Below, one piece after another: positions 44,014 to 54,821 of a stretch of 64,000 nt of DNA; within the stretch, counting starts at the first letter, position 1; each line of letters begins with the position of its first letter. Both the position numbers and the translations under genes were made by a program. The notes below the pieces were generated by a model. That model ran no database searches and was not told the origin of the DNA. It saw nothing but the letters and a program-made list of their open reading frames with translations. The stretch lies in contig SRSI01000030.1 in NCBI GenBank assembly GCA_005656395.1, forward strand, positions 248,001-312,000, written 5' to 3'. The stretch is from Strongyloides papillosus (Eukaryota > Nematoda > Chromadorea > Rhabditida > Strongyloididae).

Positions 44014-46333
44014 ATGTCCAATACCAGGAATGATAATTTAAAAAGAATCGAAGAGTCATCTAACGGTGATGTTAATAATTGTAGCTTACTTGATATTAAC
44101 ATAAAAAACTTCCGATGGAATACATGTGCTGTTTATAGGTTGGAGAAATTTAGTGAACTATTATCAATGATAGGTCATCAACACATCACATACAGTAGTG
44201 GTGGTTGTTATAGATACTATAAGTGTAAAGATAATCAGTGTCCAGCTAGGTTAAGACTTCATTCTAAGAAGGACAATGGAGAAATTGCTGTTTTTGTTAG
44301 GCAAGTTCATGTTTGTGGTTATGATTGGGATGAGATTGTTAAGGGGGATGGTGTAATAAGGCTAGGTGACTTGGAAAAGGGTAATGATAAAGTTAAAGTT
44401 GGTAAATCCATTACCTCTACAGACAGGAAAAGGAGGAGGAAGTCAGGTATAGGATTTTTTATACTTTTTTTGTACTTAAGTTTTTCTGTGACATTTTTTA
44501 GATAATACTACCGGGAAGAGGAAGAAGAATAATGCAAATGATAAATTGGCTTTATCCTTTGCTTGCGACGATTATGTACATGATATTAAAATCAAAGATT
44601 CACCTCCTTCTAATCGTGTAGTTAGAAAGGCAAAGAAAAAAGAGGTAAAAGTTAAACTTAAATCTGAAAAAAGCGATTCATCACCAGAATCTGGAGATGA
44701 AAAATACGATAACAACAAAAATGGTATCAATAATTCCACTACATCATCAAGATCATCTTCATCATCTCAATCAAGTCGTCAAAATACACCAATAAATTTA
44801 TCACAAAAAAATCTACGACCCAAACGGAAAAGTGCAATGAAAGCAATGCAAACAGAAATTCTATCAAATGGTAAAGAGAAGAATGTTGATGATGATTTTG
44901 AGGATAGTGATGATGACGATTATACAGAAGGAAGTGTCAAATCATCAGATGAGGAGGATAACGATGAACCTGAGGTGGTGGTGGTGGATTCAAACAACCA
45001 ACCCACAACTTCAAGGCGTTTTCAATCATATACATTAACACATATAGATTTAAAGAAATTCTGTGGTTTTTGTTTAAAAGATGAGGAGAGTGATGATTCC
45101 CTCCTTCAATGTACCCGTTGTAAGATTAGAGTTCATGAACATTGTTACTATGTCAAGAATACCTTTCAACCAGATACTCAAAGAATACTTTCACCTTGGT
45201 TTTGTAATGAATGCCTCTCTGACTCGGGAACATTAAATTGTGTTGGATGCCATGAAAAACATGGTCCAATGAAACAAACAGAAAATGGATGGATTCATGG
45301 TTTTTGTGCTTTGTATAATAATGATATTTACGAGGCGTTAGTTGATAATTTAGAAGGCCCATTTTATTTAACAAAAACTGCTTTGTCAAAGAAGAAATTT
45401 AGGTGTATATTTTGTGATAATCCTGTTCTGAGTTGTGTTGGTTTTACTATTCAGTGTGAAGCTGATAAGTGTAGTGTTAGGTACCATCCTATGTGTGGTT
45501 TGAAGTATGGAGCTACTTTTAATATTTTTCCTGATGATGGGTATAAAAATCTATCTATAACTCATTGTCCTTTGCATTCTACTTCTGAGACGGAAAAAAG
45601 TAAAAGTTATTCTATTTATCAGGTTTTCAAGAAGGAGTATAATGGATTATCAAATGGAGTGGAGAAAAAACACACGATTCAGGAATCTCATAAAAAATCA
45701 TTTAATGCACAGAAAAAACTAATGGATAATGCTTATAAAGAATGGTTAAGTAAAACTAGAGAAGATATTATAAATTGCTCACTAACCCCAATACCAATAG
45801 ATCTATTATCTCAATTAATTGACAAGGAAAAAAAGAACCAACCAAACTTCGACTTATCAAAATCATTTGACAATCACTTCCCAAAAACAAAGTCATTTAC
45901 AAAAGAAATATCAATACTAGATAAGAGATGCAACGAGTTACAATCAAATTCCCTACAAAATATAACAAATGAATGTTTATCACTAATAAAAAGAGCAAAA
46001 TTAATATCACCGAAACTAAATAACAATAAAGGAAAGTTAAATAAACTTATCCCATCTGATGGTATAGGTATAATGACACACATGTATGATCAACTCTTCC
46101 CAATATGTGATGACATAATTCTGAAGGTTGTTGATATGGTTTCAGGAAATTTGGAGGAAGATGAAGTTATTGATAGGAATATTGTCCTTATCAGGTCATT
46201 CGTTAGGTTCAAGAAGGACTACCTGAAATATGGTAAAAATAACTGTCCTGATGAAGATACGATAAAGATGTGTATGGTCAATTTGTATAGGTGTCTTCAT
46301 AACTATGCTAATTATTTTGAATCTCAACAATAA
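44014..46333 (+). CDS. FLYWCH-like plus PHD/extended-PHD chromatin protein
   Basis: Exons 44014-44446 and 44502-46333 (intron 55 bp) encode 754 residues. Residues about 40-110 form a FLYWCH-like zinc finger (CYRYYKCKDNQCPARLRL, later VHVCGYD). An acidic/serine-rich linker rich in KR follows. Near residue 345 begins a PHD finger (CGFCLKDEES, LLQCTRCKIRVHEHCYY, WFCNEC), running directly into an extended PHD (CVGCHEKHGPMK, GWIHGFCALYNNDIYEA, CIFCD, YHPMCGL). This PHD plus ePHD pair is that of AF10, BRPF, JADE and PHF14; the GWIHxxCALY form suits PHF14-like proteins. The C-terminal 250 residues are helical and unassigned. A nuclear histone-binding role is expected. The N-terminal FLYWCH-like finger with this pair is unusual. 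Confidence 0.75.
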
Positions 46334-46997
46334 CCTTATGTTATCACCTACTAAAGTATATTGTTAACTTTTTCTACCTCCATGTACATATTATGGTTTG
46401 TTGTTTTTAATTTTTATATATTAAACGCGTAATATTAAGTATGTGTATATTTTAAGCGTTATTTTTAAGATTGTTTTGTAATTTAAGTTGTTAATAAATC
46501 TTGAAGTTTGATAATAAAACATCTTACGACAAAAGTCTTCTACAATGACAATAATTCTCTAGTTAGAATGCACTTTCATCTGAATTTAAGAATATTCTTA
46601 GTGGTATATTATGATCTAAAATCAAATCTAGCCTGTTGAAATTCCATTGTTTTAGGATAGACCCTACTACGATATGAGCAAATAAATTTTTTAAGATTGA
46701 AAAACCCAAAAATCGTGTAGAAAACAACAAAAAAAAAGTACACTAGCCTCATTTACTTTTATTTCTTAATGAAGTTAGTGTACATTAACGCATAGTTTAA
46801 ACAAAGAATTTTCTAATTGGCCGGTAAAAAACTATCGACTAGAGTACACACTCGGATTGGTTTGTTGTTTTTATTTTAAAAATATTACCATTCACAATTA
46901 AATAATCATATCAAAATCATTTTTGTATAATAACAAAATATCATAAAAAAAAACCCTTCTCAATATATTTAAATTTGTACGAATAAAATCTCTTTAT
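46334..46997. other. Convergent intergenic region
   Basis: 664 bp between two genes' 3' ends, including a hairpin at 46738-46783 and nothing else supportable. Confidence 0.45.
46738..46783. other. 16-bp hairpin between convergent genes
   Basis: GTACACTAGCCTCATT (46738-46753) pairs with AATGAAGTTAGTGTAC (46768-46783) around a 14-nt loop; the two mismatches are G-U pairs if read as RNA on one strand. It could mark a transcript end or be a small hairpin RNA. Confidence 0.3.
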
Positions 46998-48162
46998 CTA
47001 GGAATCCATTTGATCTTCACGTAAAGCAATTATTATGGAAAGAGCCTCCTCAAAATTACCACTAGCCATCTGGAGTGCTGCAAGATTCTCATTCTCATCA
47101 ATGAAACCAAATTCAACCATTTGATCTAATTGTTCCCTATACAACTCACGATAATTAACCTCTTCCTGTTCTCCACTACTTCCTGCAGCCTGTTGTTGTC
47201 CGTTTACACTACCATTGGAGACATTCTGTGATCTAGCATATGCCTCAGAGTAATTAACATTAGAACCTGATCTTGAATTATCAACTGGAGGTCTGTAATT
47301 TGTTTCACTAGCTATTTGTCTTAATAACATATTCATTTGTGCCATATAATCATCTTCCTCTGATTTCCTATTCATGATATCCATTGTCTCTTTCATCATC
47401 TTAAGGTGATTCATAAAAGCAGTATTGGAGCGAAGTGGTGCGAATTCAGGTTTAGTATCAATCTCCTCTAGGCACTGTTTCATAATTCGATCTCTAAATG
47501 AGAGAGATGTTGTTGATTGGATCTTATCACTAACATCCAACAGAAATGTATACATAAATGGGTATTTCGAGAAGTAATCCGTGCAATCTTTTGATAATAT
47601 ATTAAGAGCCATCTGGTGATCGGAGAGGATATTAGTAAAATTTGGATCCTCCTTTACTTCAGGATACTTCTCATACAATTGTTTTCTGGTTGCTTCAGAC
47701 TTCCAAATATTCTCAAACTCCAAATATTTATCCTTATAACTTTTATCTAATGATTCATATAATTTTTTGACTCTTTCTTGCGTAACTAGTCCTTCCATCA
47801 AATGCTTTTGTGGGGTTGTTGAGTTATCTATAGATAAGACAACAGGAGGAAATTTACCATTAGGAAACATTTGCCTTCCTTCGTCATCTTGTAATGACAA
47901 GAAAAAATCCTTTATCTTCATTCCACCATCGATTACTTTATTTTGAAATGAGAGAACTATATTGGAAATAGAAAATAATCAATTACCATATGATATTTTT
48001 ATCGCTTATTATTGACTTACCGTGTTTTTTCCCATTACCGATCTGTGGCAACAATTGCCCTTTACTTAAATCTTCAATGATCTCCTTTGGTGTTAAGTTA
48101 TCATCGTAAGTCAATTTAGAATCTTTTTGTGAAATATTATGAAATGAGATTACGGAAACCAT
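46998..48162 (-). CDS. UBL-UBA ubiquitin-binding protein
   Basis: Exons 48021-48162 and 46998-47956 (intron 64 bp) encode 366 residues. The N-terminal 90 residues resemble a divergent ubiquitin-like fold (start MVSVISFHNISQ, GKKHVLSFQNKVIDGG). The C-terminal 45 residues are a UBA domain (QLDQMVEFGFIDENENLAAL, then GNFEEALSIIIAL). The middle is helical with a Met/Gln-rich segment and a Ser/Gly/Gln linker. The UBL-UBA layout is that of shuttle factors such as ubiquilin, which bring ubiquitylated clients to the proteasome. A clear STI1 repeat is not obvious, so UBAC1-like or another branch is possible. Confidence 0.65.
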
Positions 48163-48480
48163 ATTGAAAAGTATTAGGGATGCCTACTTTTTTTGATAAT
48201 AATATACTAAAAACAAATGGGAGGAAATTATATAAAATACCACACTTTCACTTTCAATATAAATATATAATATGAAGGCTGGTAATACAATATGTGTGTG
48301 TGATGGAGAAATGCATTTGTCATCAAATGTAATTTCTTTTTAAGACCATAATAGTTGTTTATTTTATCATTTTTAATAAAATATAGAACTTTTTAAAAAG
48401 GTTTCCCTTAAAAAATTAATATATAGATATTTAATTTATTATAATAAATTTTTCCAGTATTTTTAGAATCTTCTAATATC

Positions 48481-49186
48481 TTAGTTTGATGTTTTTATGG
48501 CTGCATTGGCATTGTATGGATTTTCTGGAGAACGCATCCATTCTTTTCTCACCGCATTCTTCAGCTGTGATAAGGTCATCTTTGGCTTTGCTATTTTTAA
48601 TTCTGGAAGGCGTCTACTTTCAAATTCCGCATACGTTGTTTTTTGAACCATCTTACTACCTGTAGGTGTTGCAGACCCACTCAAGACTGTCAGGGCTTGG
48701 TCAGTATTACTTGCCCAAGAATCATCTAGAACAACTCTATTTAAATTCTCCTCTATCTCCGCGGATTGCACAGTTACATTAATACGTGCTTTAGCTTTCT
48801 CTTCCTCATCCTTCTTCAATGCCTCCTCACGTCTTTGTTTTTCAAGGAACAGCTGATGTTGGGTGACTTTTTTTTGTGATGTTTGTGTTTTCGCCGCTAA
48901 AACTTCCATTTCTTTATCGTAAGCAGCTTTTAGTTCTTTTCTCCTTTCCTCAGCTTCATGCTTTTTTCTTTCATCCTCCTCCTGTAAATTTTGAGTTAGT
49001 GAATGGAATATACGAGGACATGCAACAAACCTTTCGCTTTAATTTTTGTAAAACTTTTTTATCTGTCTCCTCCCAGGATGCGTCTTCAATAGCTTTGGCG
49101 ACTCTGGCTTTTTCTTCCCGATCCCGTTCAGCTTTTCTAGCTTTAGCACCGAGCTTCGTGCTACCGTCGTTATTTTTTTTAACCAT
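48481..49186 (-). CDS. CCDC124 / Lso2-family ribosome-associated protein
   Basis: Exons 49031-49186 and 48481-48981 (intron 49 bp) encode 218 residues; human CCDC124 has 223. The N-terminus is lysine-rich and coiled-coil (KLGAKARKAERDREEKAR), and the W-E-x-D motif is present (ASWEETDKKVLQK). The long charged helix (KKHEAEERRKELKAAYDKE) and the C-terminal ALTVLSG and WMRSPENPYN segments are diagnostic. This family binds the A site of idle 80S ribosomes and helps recovery from translational arrest; it is also found at the midbody. Reading frame intact. Its 3' end is 318 bp from the UBL-UBA gene's start, same strand. Confidence 0.9.
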
Positions 49187-50449
49187 ACTTAATATATAAA
49201 AATATAAAAAAGCGGTTTTGAGAAAAATAAATAAGTCAACAAAGAAATATATCTCCAACTACAAAAGATAGAGATGCAGAGAATCGAGATAGGAAACATA
49301 GTCATGTACTTGATCTGCCCTTATGAAAATCACGTACAAAAGATAAATTTGTTTTGGTTTTTTTCTCTACGTCTCCATTAATTCAACATGCCTTCTATAA
49401 TGTAAAAAATATGTTTCATTTATTTACAACAACATAAGATATAAAAAAGATAATCTCTATTACTAACGATATAACGACATATAGCTTCATCATAAAAAAT
49501 CATGTCTACTTACAAATATTACATTGATGTCAAATGATAAAGAAAATTTATTTTTATTTAAATTAATCCATCTAAAATGACAAAGTATATAATAAAACAA
49601 GAATGTAAAAAATTTTTTCTACTCTTTTTTGAGATAAACAATGTCACATAACACCTATAGGACAAAGGAATTTAAAATTTATGCCAATAACAACTTTGAT
49701 AAAAGGAACAATGGAATCTAATATTATCTTCTAAATTAATGAATAATAAAAAGAGACCTGATCAAAAGATATTTTGCCATCTCAATAATTACACAACGTA
49801 TAATTTCATATCTTCTGCTACATCTATACCTAGAAAAAGAATGATGATGACATATCAATATACCAGAAATTTTATTTTTCTTATCAAAATAAAAGATATT
49901 GTTTTCAAAAATTGATATATCACATATGTTAATAGCTTCACAAATCTTAATAGTATATATCTCCTCCACTTATTTTATTACACATTAATATCAAAACCAA
50001 TCATCATTTAGAATGACCGAACATTTAATAAATTTCTATTTTAATCTATGTAATTCATAAACATTTATTAAAAAAAGATATCGTATATATACATGATAAT
50101 AAAAAAAACATTATTATAGAATATTTATATATAATGGGTATAATAAAAAAATGTATTTTTGTTATTAAAACAAAAAATATATATACCAATCTTAAGAAAA
50201 CACATATATACCTATCATTGTTATAAATTAACATTATTTAACAATTACTTAACATTTTTCTTGAAAAACACTTTTATAAGAGATAATTTACCTTTAACAC
50301 ACTCTACATATTTTCGTATGTTTTTTTTATATCACTTACTTTTTTTACATCCCACTAACTTATATATATTTTTTTATCTCTATTTTTTGAGACAATAAAC
50401 AAAAAAAAACTAATAATAAGAATCTTAACATTTTAGTATAGAAAGAAGT
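49187..50449. other. Divergent intergenic region, AT-rich
   Basis: 1.26 kb between the CCDC124 start and the four-TM gene. No supportable gene; several short ORFs here look like AT-rich chance. Confidence 0.45.
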
Positions 50450-51136
50450 ATGGATTTCTCCCCAACTGCTGATAAATGGAAATGTTGTTGCTGCCTTCTA
50501 CCACAAGGTCTCCAAATTTTAGCTTTAATAGAAATAATAATATTCTTTTCATTGCTAATTGGGACATTAATATTTACTGTTACTTCACAACCATCTACCC
50601 TACAAGATATTATATTTAATTATTCTTTCATATTCGTCCTAGCATTCTTTACTCTTTCCTCTATATTACTTATTATTGGTTTAAGAAAAATCATTCCAAC
50701 ACTCCTGTACCCGACGATTCTTGCACGAATACTACTAATAATATTTTTACAAATATTTGGTGTCAGTAAGACACTCCTAACTGATGAAGCTCTCAATGAA
50801 GATGAGGAAATGGAGTACAATTCGAGAAACGAATACTATCATAATAGAGGTAATTACAAAAACAGTAAACAATACGCTGCTGTAAGATTTGTTGGATTTG
50901 TATTCTTATTCATCTTCATAACCATTGCCTTAATATACACAATATACATTGTCGTTAGAGCTCTCAAATACGTTAACGGATATAGTAAATTATTAATAAG
51001 AAGATCATCATTAGTTGCTGCTGAGGTTATCAGTGACAATATGATTGCTCAACACTATAGAATAGAAAGTTTAATTAATGAAAGTCATAAAGAGCAAGGT
51101 AATAATGGTTCCGGAGAACAACTACATCATTTATAA
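50450..51136 (+). CDS. Four-transmembrane protein, LAPTM-like
   Basis: A single exon of 228 residues. The N-terminus WKCCCCLLPQGLQILALIE, with a cysteine cluster before the first helix, is common in nematode LAPTM/DUF7027-type proteins. Four hydrophobic helices follow at about residues 24-46, 60-80, 85-105 and 145-170; the loop before the fourth is acidic and Asn/Tyr-rich. The soluble C-terminus (YRIESLINESHKEQ) could carry sorting signals. LAPTM proteins are lysosomal membrane proteins. Assignment is by topology and the Cys cluster only. It converges with UBE2G2, 147 bp apart. Confidence 0.6.
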   Translation: MDFSPTADKWKCCCCLLPQGLQILALIEIIIFFSLLIGTLIFTVTSQPSTLQDIIFNYSFIFVLAFFTLSSILLIIGLRKIIPTLLYPTILARILLIIFLQIFGVSKTLLTDEALNEDEEMEYNSRNEYYHNRGNYKNSKQYAAVRFVGFVFLFIFITIALIYTIYIVVRALKYVNGYSKLLIRRSSLVAAEVISDNMIAQHYRIESLINESHKEQGNNGSGEQLHHL

Positions 51137-51283
51137 TGAGATGTAAACAAGTAATTAAACTTAACTATAGTCATTAATTAAAGTTTCTTTTTTATTATAT
51201 CATTAACATTTAAATATATATGTTTTCTTTTTTAATGTGCATATAATTAATATAAATTTATTTACATACACTATCGCTGGTAT

Positions 51284-51799
51284 TTAGTTGTCTTGTGTAA
51301 CAGGAAGGCCTAAGGTTTTTCTTACTAATCTATCGGCTATCCTCACAAATTCATCCCGTTCTAGTCTCCATATCTTTGCAGCATTAACATTTGCCGGAGA
51401 TTCATCATTTGGCTCAGCTAACATACTAACAACTGATAGAAGAATCTTCTCTACCGATTGAACTGGCGACCATCGTTCTGTACTACTTTCATATCCTAAT
51501 GGATCATCACCTGGAGCGTGGAGGATCGAAATACATACCTTCCCATCAGGATAAATATTTGGGTGAAATATGTCACATGTAAATTGCATCTGTGGTGGTG
51601 ATAATGGGTAATCGGCAGGGAATGTGATCTTTGCTGGAAAAACACCGTTAGCAAAACAGCTATCCTCCGGTCCTGTTATGTAACAATCCCATTCGAAGAA
51701 GTTATCCTCGCTTACAGGACCAGCCACTATCCCTTCTGGTGGATCCATTGTTAGTTGTTTGAATTCTGACATCAACCTTTTTAGTGCATACCCAGCCAT
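51284..51799 (-). CDS. ubc-14: Ubiquitin-conjugating enzyme E2 G2 (Ubc7-like)
   Basis: A single-exon gene of 171 residues; human UBE2G2 has 165. The E2 fold is complete: N-terminal helix ([11 protein letters not shown]), PLSPPQMQF turn, HPN of the active site ([14 protein letters not shown]), with the catalytic Cys in KVC. The acidic loop [13 protein letters not shown] right after it is the 13-residue insertion specific to Ubc7/UBE2G2 and Ubc3/CDC34-type E2s. UBE2G2 works with gp78 and Hrd1 in ER-associated degradation. All catalytic residues are present. It precedes the kinase array. Confidence 0.95.
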   Translation of the reverse strand: MAGYALKRLMSEFKQLTMDPPEGIVAGPVSEDNFFEWDCYITGPEDSCFANGVFPAKITFPADYPLSPPQMQFTCDIFHPNIYPDGKVCISILHAPGDDPLGYESSTERWSPVQSVEKILLSVVSMLAEPNDESPANVNAAKIWRLERDEFVRIADRLVRKTLGLPVTQDN

Positions 51800-52348
51800 C
51801 TTGATCCTTGTTATTGGTTTATTTTATCACAAATCAGTGTAGAAGACTCTTGGTATATGAATAGATAAAGAAATCTAAATAGAAGTACCGTTAAAGTTAA
51901 CTTATCAAAATGCAAACATTTATTAACAGCTCAATAATCATATAATGACATCTACATGTAACTTTCTGTCCAGGACACAAACAGGTCTCCAAAATTTTGA
52001 ATGTCAACTTTATCCTTTTAATCATGGTAATCTCCCAATTATTTAGTTTAGAAATTGAGTATTATCTTGCAAAAATAAATTGTACATTTGGTACAGAGTG
52101 ATAGGTATGTACTTTATCGTAATATTGAGAGAAAACTTAATATCCACGGCGAAAAGTACAAAAAGATTATGAGGATACTTTCACATTGAGATTAATAATA
52201 AAAAATAAAAATTGCAATTTCTTGTCATTTTTTATATACATTAAAAGATCTAATTAGGTATTTGATATGAAAGTATTGTCTTTCAAGATTTAAATGTACT
52301 ATGGATATTTTACCAATAATTAGAATAAATAATATCATGGTTTCTTAG
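51800..52348. other. Intergenic region upstream of the kinase array
   Basis: 549 bp. From about 52290 it matches the promoter block repeated before every PLK copy (GATATTTTACCAATAATTA); the rest is unique AT-rich DNA. Confidence 0.5.
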
Positions 52349-52386
52349 TATAAAAGAAATATTTAAGAGGTGGGAAGTCATCTTTT
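52349..52386 (+). promoter_or_regulatory. Core promoter of PLK unit 1
   Basis: TATAAAAG at 52349-52356 and GGGAAGTCAT at 52372 are in the same spacing as in units 2-5. The ATG follows about 100 bp downstream. The TATA box is likely functional because it is kept in all five copies. Confidence 0.65.
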
Positions 52387-52455
52387 GCAACTCAACTATT
52401 TTGTTTGTCGTTATTATATCGACAAAAAAATACATTGCGCATTATTTTGGTAATT

Positions 52456-54422
52456 ATGTTTGAAATGGAAGATTACGACGATTTCTTTGAAGAAGTTCCA
52501 GAGATTATTAGAGATCATAAAACTGGAATAGACTATAGTAGAGGAGAATTCCTCGGAAGTGGTGCTTTCGGAAAGTGCTACTTATTTACTGATCTCTTGA
52601 CCTAAAAAAAGTATGCTGGCAAAGTTGTAATGAAAAGTAGAGTTAATTGGGATACGGATATAGTTTGTTTGTCGTAATTGTATTATTTATTTATCCCTTT
52701 TTTCTAGATATACCAAGAAATCAGTATCCAAATGAGTCTTAGACACCCAAATATTCTCAGACTGTTCCGATACTTTTACTGCCCATTCTATGTTTGTATG
52801 ACCCTGGAGTTATGCAAGGAAACACTAAGTGATGTATTAAAGAGATTAAAAGTTTTGGATGAAGCTTCATGTAAATTTGTTGTAAGGGAAGTTGCCCGTG
52901 GACTTTCTCATCTCCACGATAATCGGATCATTCATAGAGATATAAAGCCTGATAATATATTTCTTACCAATGATATGGATGTTAAGATAGGAGATTTTGG
53001 AATTGCTATTAGACATGAGAATCCAGCGAAAAAGGTCACGGAGGCATGTGGAACAATTTTATACTTGGCTCCTGAATCTCTGGATGGGAGTGGATATTCA
53101 TTTGGTATTGATGTATGGGCACTTGGAGTTACATTATATAAAATGGCTGTTGGGCACCACCCTTTCCGTAATAGGGTTGATTTTTTGCTTTATAATAAGA
53201 TAATGTCGTGTTCTTACATTGTTCCATCAACAATCCCAGTCCATACAGGGGATATGATTAGAAGTTTGTTAACTCGTGATCCTGGTAGTAGACCGACAAT
53301 AAACGAAGTTTTGAAATGTGATTACTTAAATTCTAAAAGTATTTCGAAAGATCATTTACGTGGATACGTTTGTGGGATACCTTTTACTAATGTTACCAAT
53401 CAGAAGGATCTCCGTGAACGTTATGTAATGCCACTATTAATAAATGTTAATATTCCCAAGAAAGATTGTAAATTAAATCCCAATCGTGGAATCGAGGACA
53501 TCTTCCAGAAAAGATTTAGCTTTGTAGTTATACATCGTTTTAGAGAATACACCTGGATGACATTTAAATATGATAATAGTCATGAAAATGAGAACATCCC
53601 TGAGAAAGAATTCAAACTTGATATCGAAAAAAAGTCAAGTTTTATTCTCGAGAAAACAGGTGAATTGGTAAATTCCATTTTTAGAAATGTACCAAAAAGA
53701 ATACCTTCCTCTGAGATGGATCGTATTGGATTGTCCAGTTTTAGTAGACCAAAACATTTCGTATCTAGGTGGATTGATTTTAATGAGAAATATGGCTTAG
53801 GATACCAATTATCTGACTCCAGTGTCGGTGTACTTTTCAAAGACAACAGTCGCCTTGTTGTTGATCGTACCATGAAAAACTATCAGTACATAAACAAAAA
53901 TGGTGCGAGAGAGTATTTCAACCATGATAAGTGTCCTACAATGTTGGGTAAAAGATTCAAGTTACTTGAATATTTTAAAAATTACATGGAGACTTACTTA
54001 CAAGCTGAGCAACCATCGGAAGAACAGGAAGGAATTAAAGTTGTTGACAAAGGAATACCCATTCTTCTAAAATGGAAGAGAAATGATAAATGTATTTGCT
54101 TTCTACTCCTTAATGGAGTATTACAAGTTAACTTTCTTGAGGTAAGTATTGCTTAAGTTATATTTTTTATTTATTATTATTATAGGAACATACGAAAGTT
54201 ATTATCTCGGTACCGACGAAAAGTATTTCTATTATTAACCAAGATAAAAAACTAAAAACTTACGACGTCACAAATTTAAGTGTCCACGGATGGGATGAGT
54301 TTATGGAAGAGAAAATGTCCTATATCAAGAAAATTGTTGAAGAATGGACATCACTTAAAAGGAAACATGGCGGTGATGGTGATATTGTGCCGGCAAAAAG
54401 AAGTAATAATAATAATAGATAA
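52456..54422 (+). pseudogene. Polo-like kinase, unit 1, one nonsense codon
   Basis: Exons 52456-52662, 52708-54141 and 54186-54422 would encode 625 residues (human PLK1: 603). Codon 50 is TAA (52603-52605) in the beta2-beta3 loop, one substitution away from the AAA/AGA of its sisters; otherwise the frame is intact. Motifs: GSGAFGKC loop, GKVVMK with the beta-3 lysine, HRDIKPDN, DFG, APES. The T-loop residue equivalent to PLK1 T210 is Glu (TEACGT). Two polo boxes follow: SRWIDF with the pincer Trp, and EHTKVIIS with the pincer His and Lys. It may be a very young pseudogene, a polymorphic allele or a read error. The inner ATG at 52465 is the one kept in all units. Confidence 0.85.
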
Positions 54423-54703
54423 CTTTCAAAAAGAAGTTTCTGATGCGGGTACCTTTTTTATTGTACTTTATATGTAAATATGTTTGTATTTATACCATAT
54501 TTTTATAGGAATATTTATTTTGTATTTTTTCTTTACTTTTTTAATAAAAATTTCTACCACTCGACATTTCAGTTTATGAAGAACAATTTCCCAGTGAATT
54601 TTCATCAGGTATCAAAGTCCTTTAACTTTAAGCAATAAACTGGTATTTTCTAGAAATTGTAAATATTTTCCCAATGATTGCATAGAATAATATGACTTCT
54701 TAG

Positions 54704-54743
54704 TATAAAAGTAACATCTCAGTGTGCTGTAAGTCATTTTTTT
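54704..54743 (+). promoter_or_regulatory. Core promoter of PLK unit 2
   Basis: TATAAAAG at 54704-54711 and GTAAGTCATTTTTT from 54729, in register with units 1 and 3-5. Confidence 0.6.
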
Positions 54744-54821
54744 ATACTCGCTTGTGCTGTGTGTCTTCATCAATTTTACCAAAAGGCGACGTCGCGGATT
54801 GCTCTGTTAATTACCCTTGGA

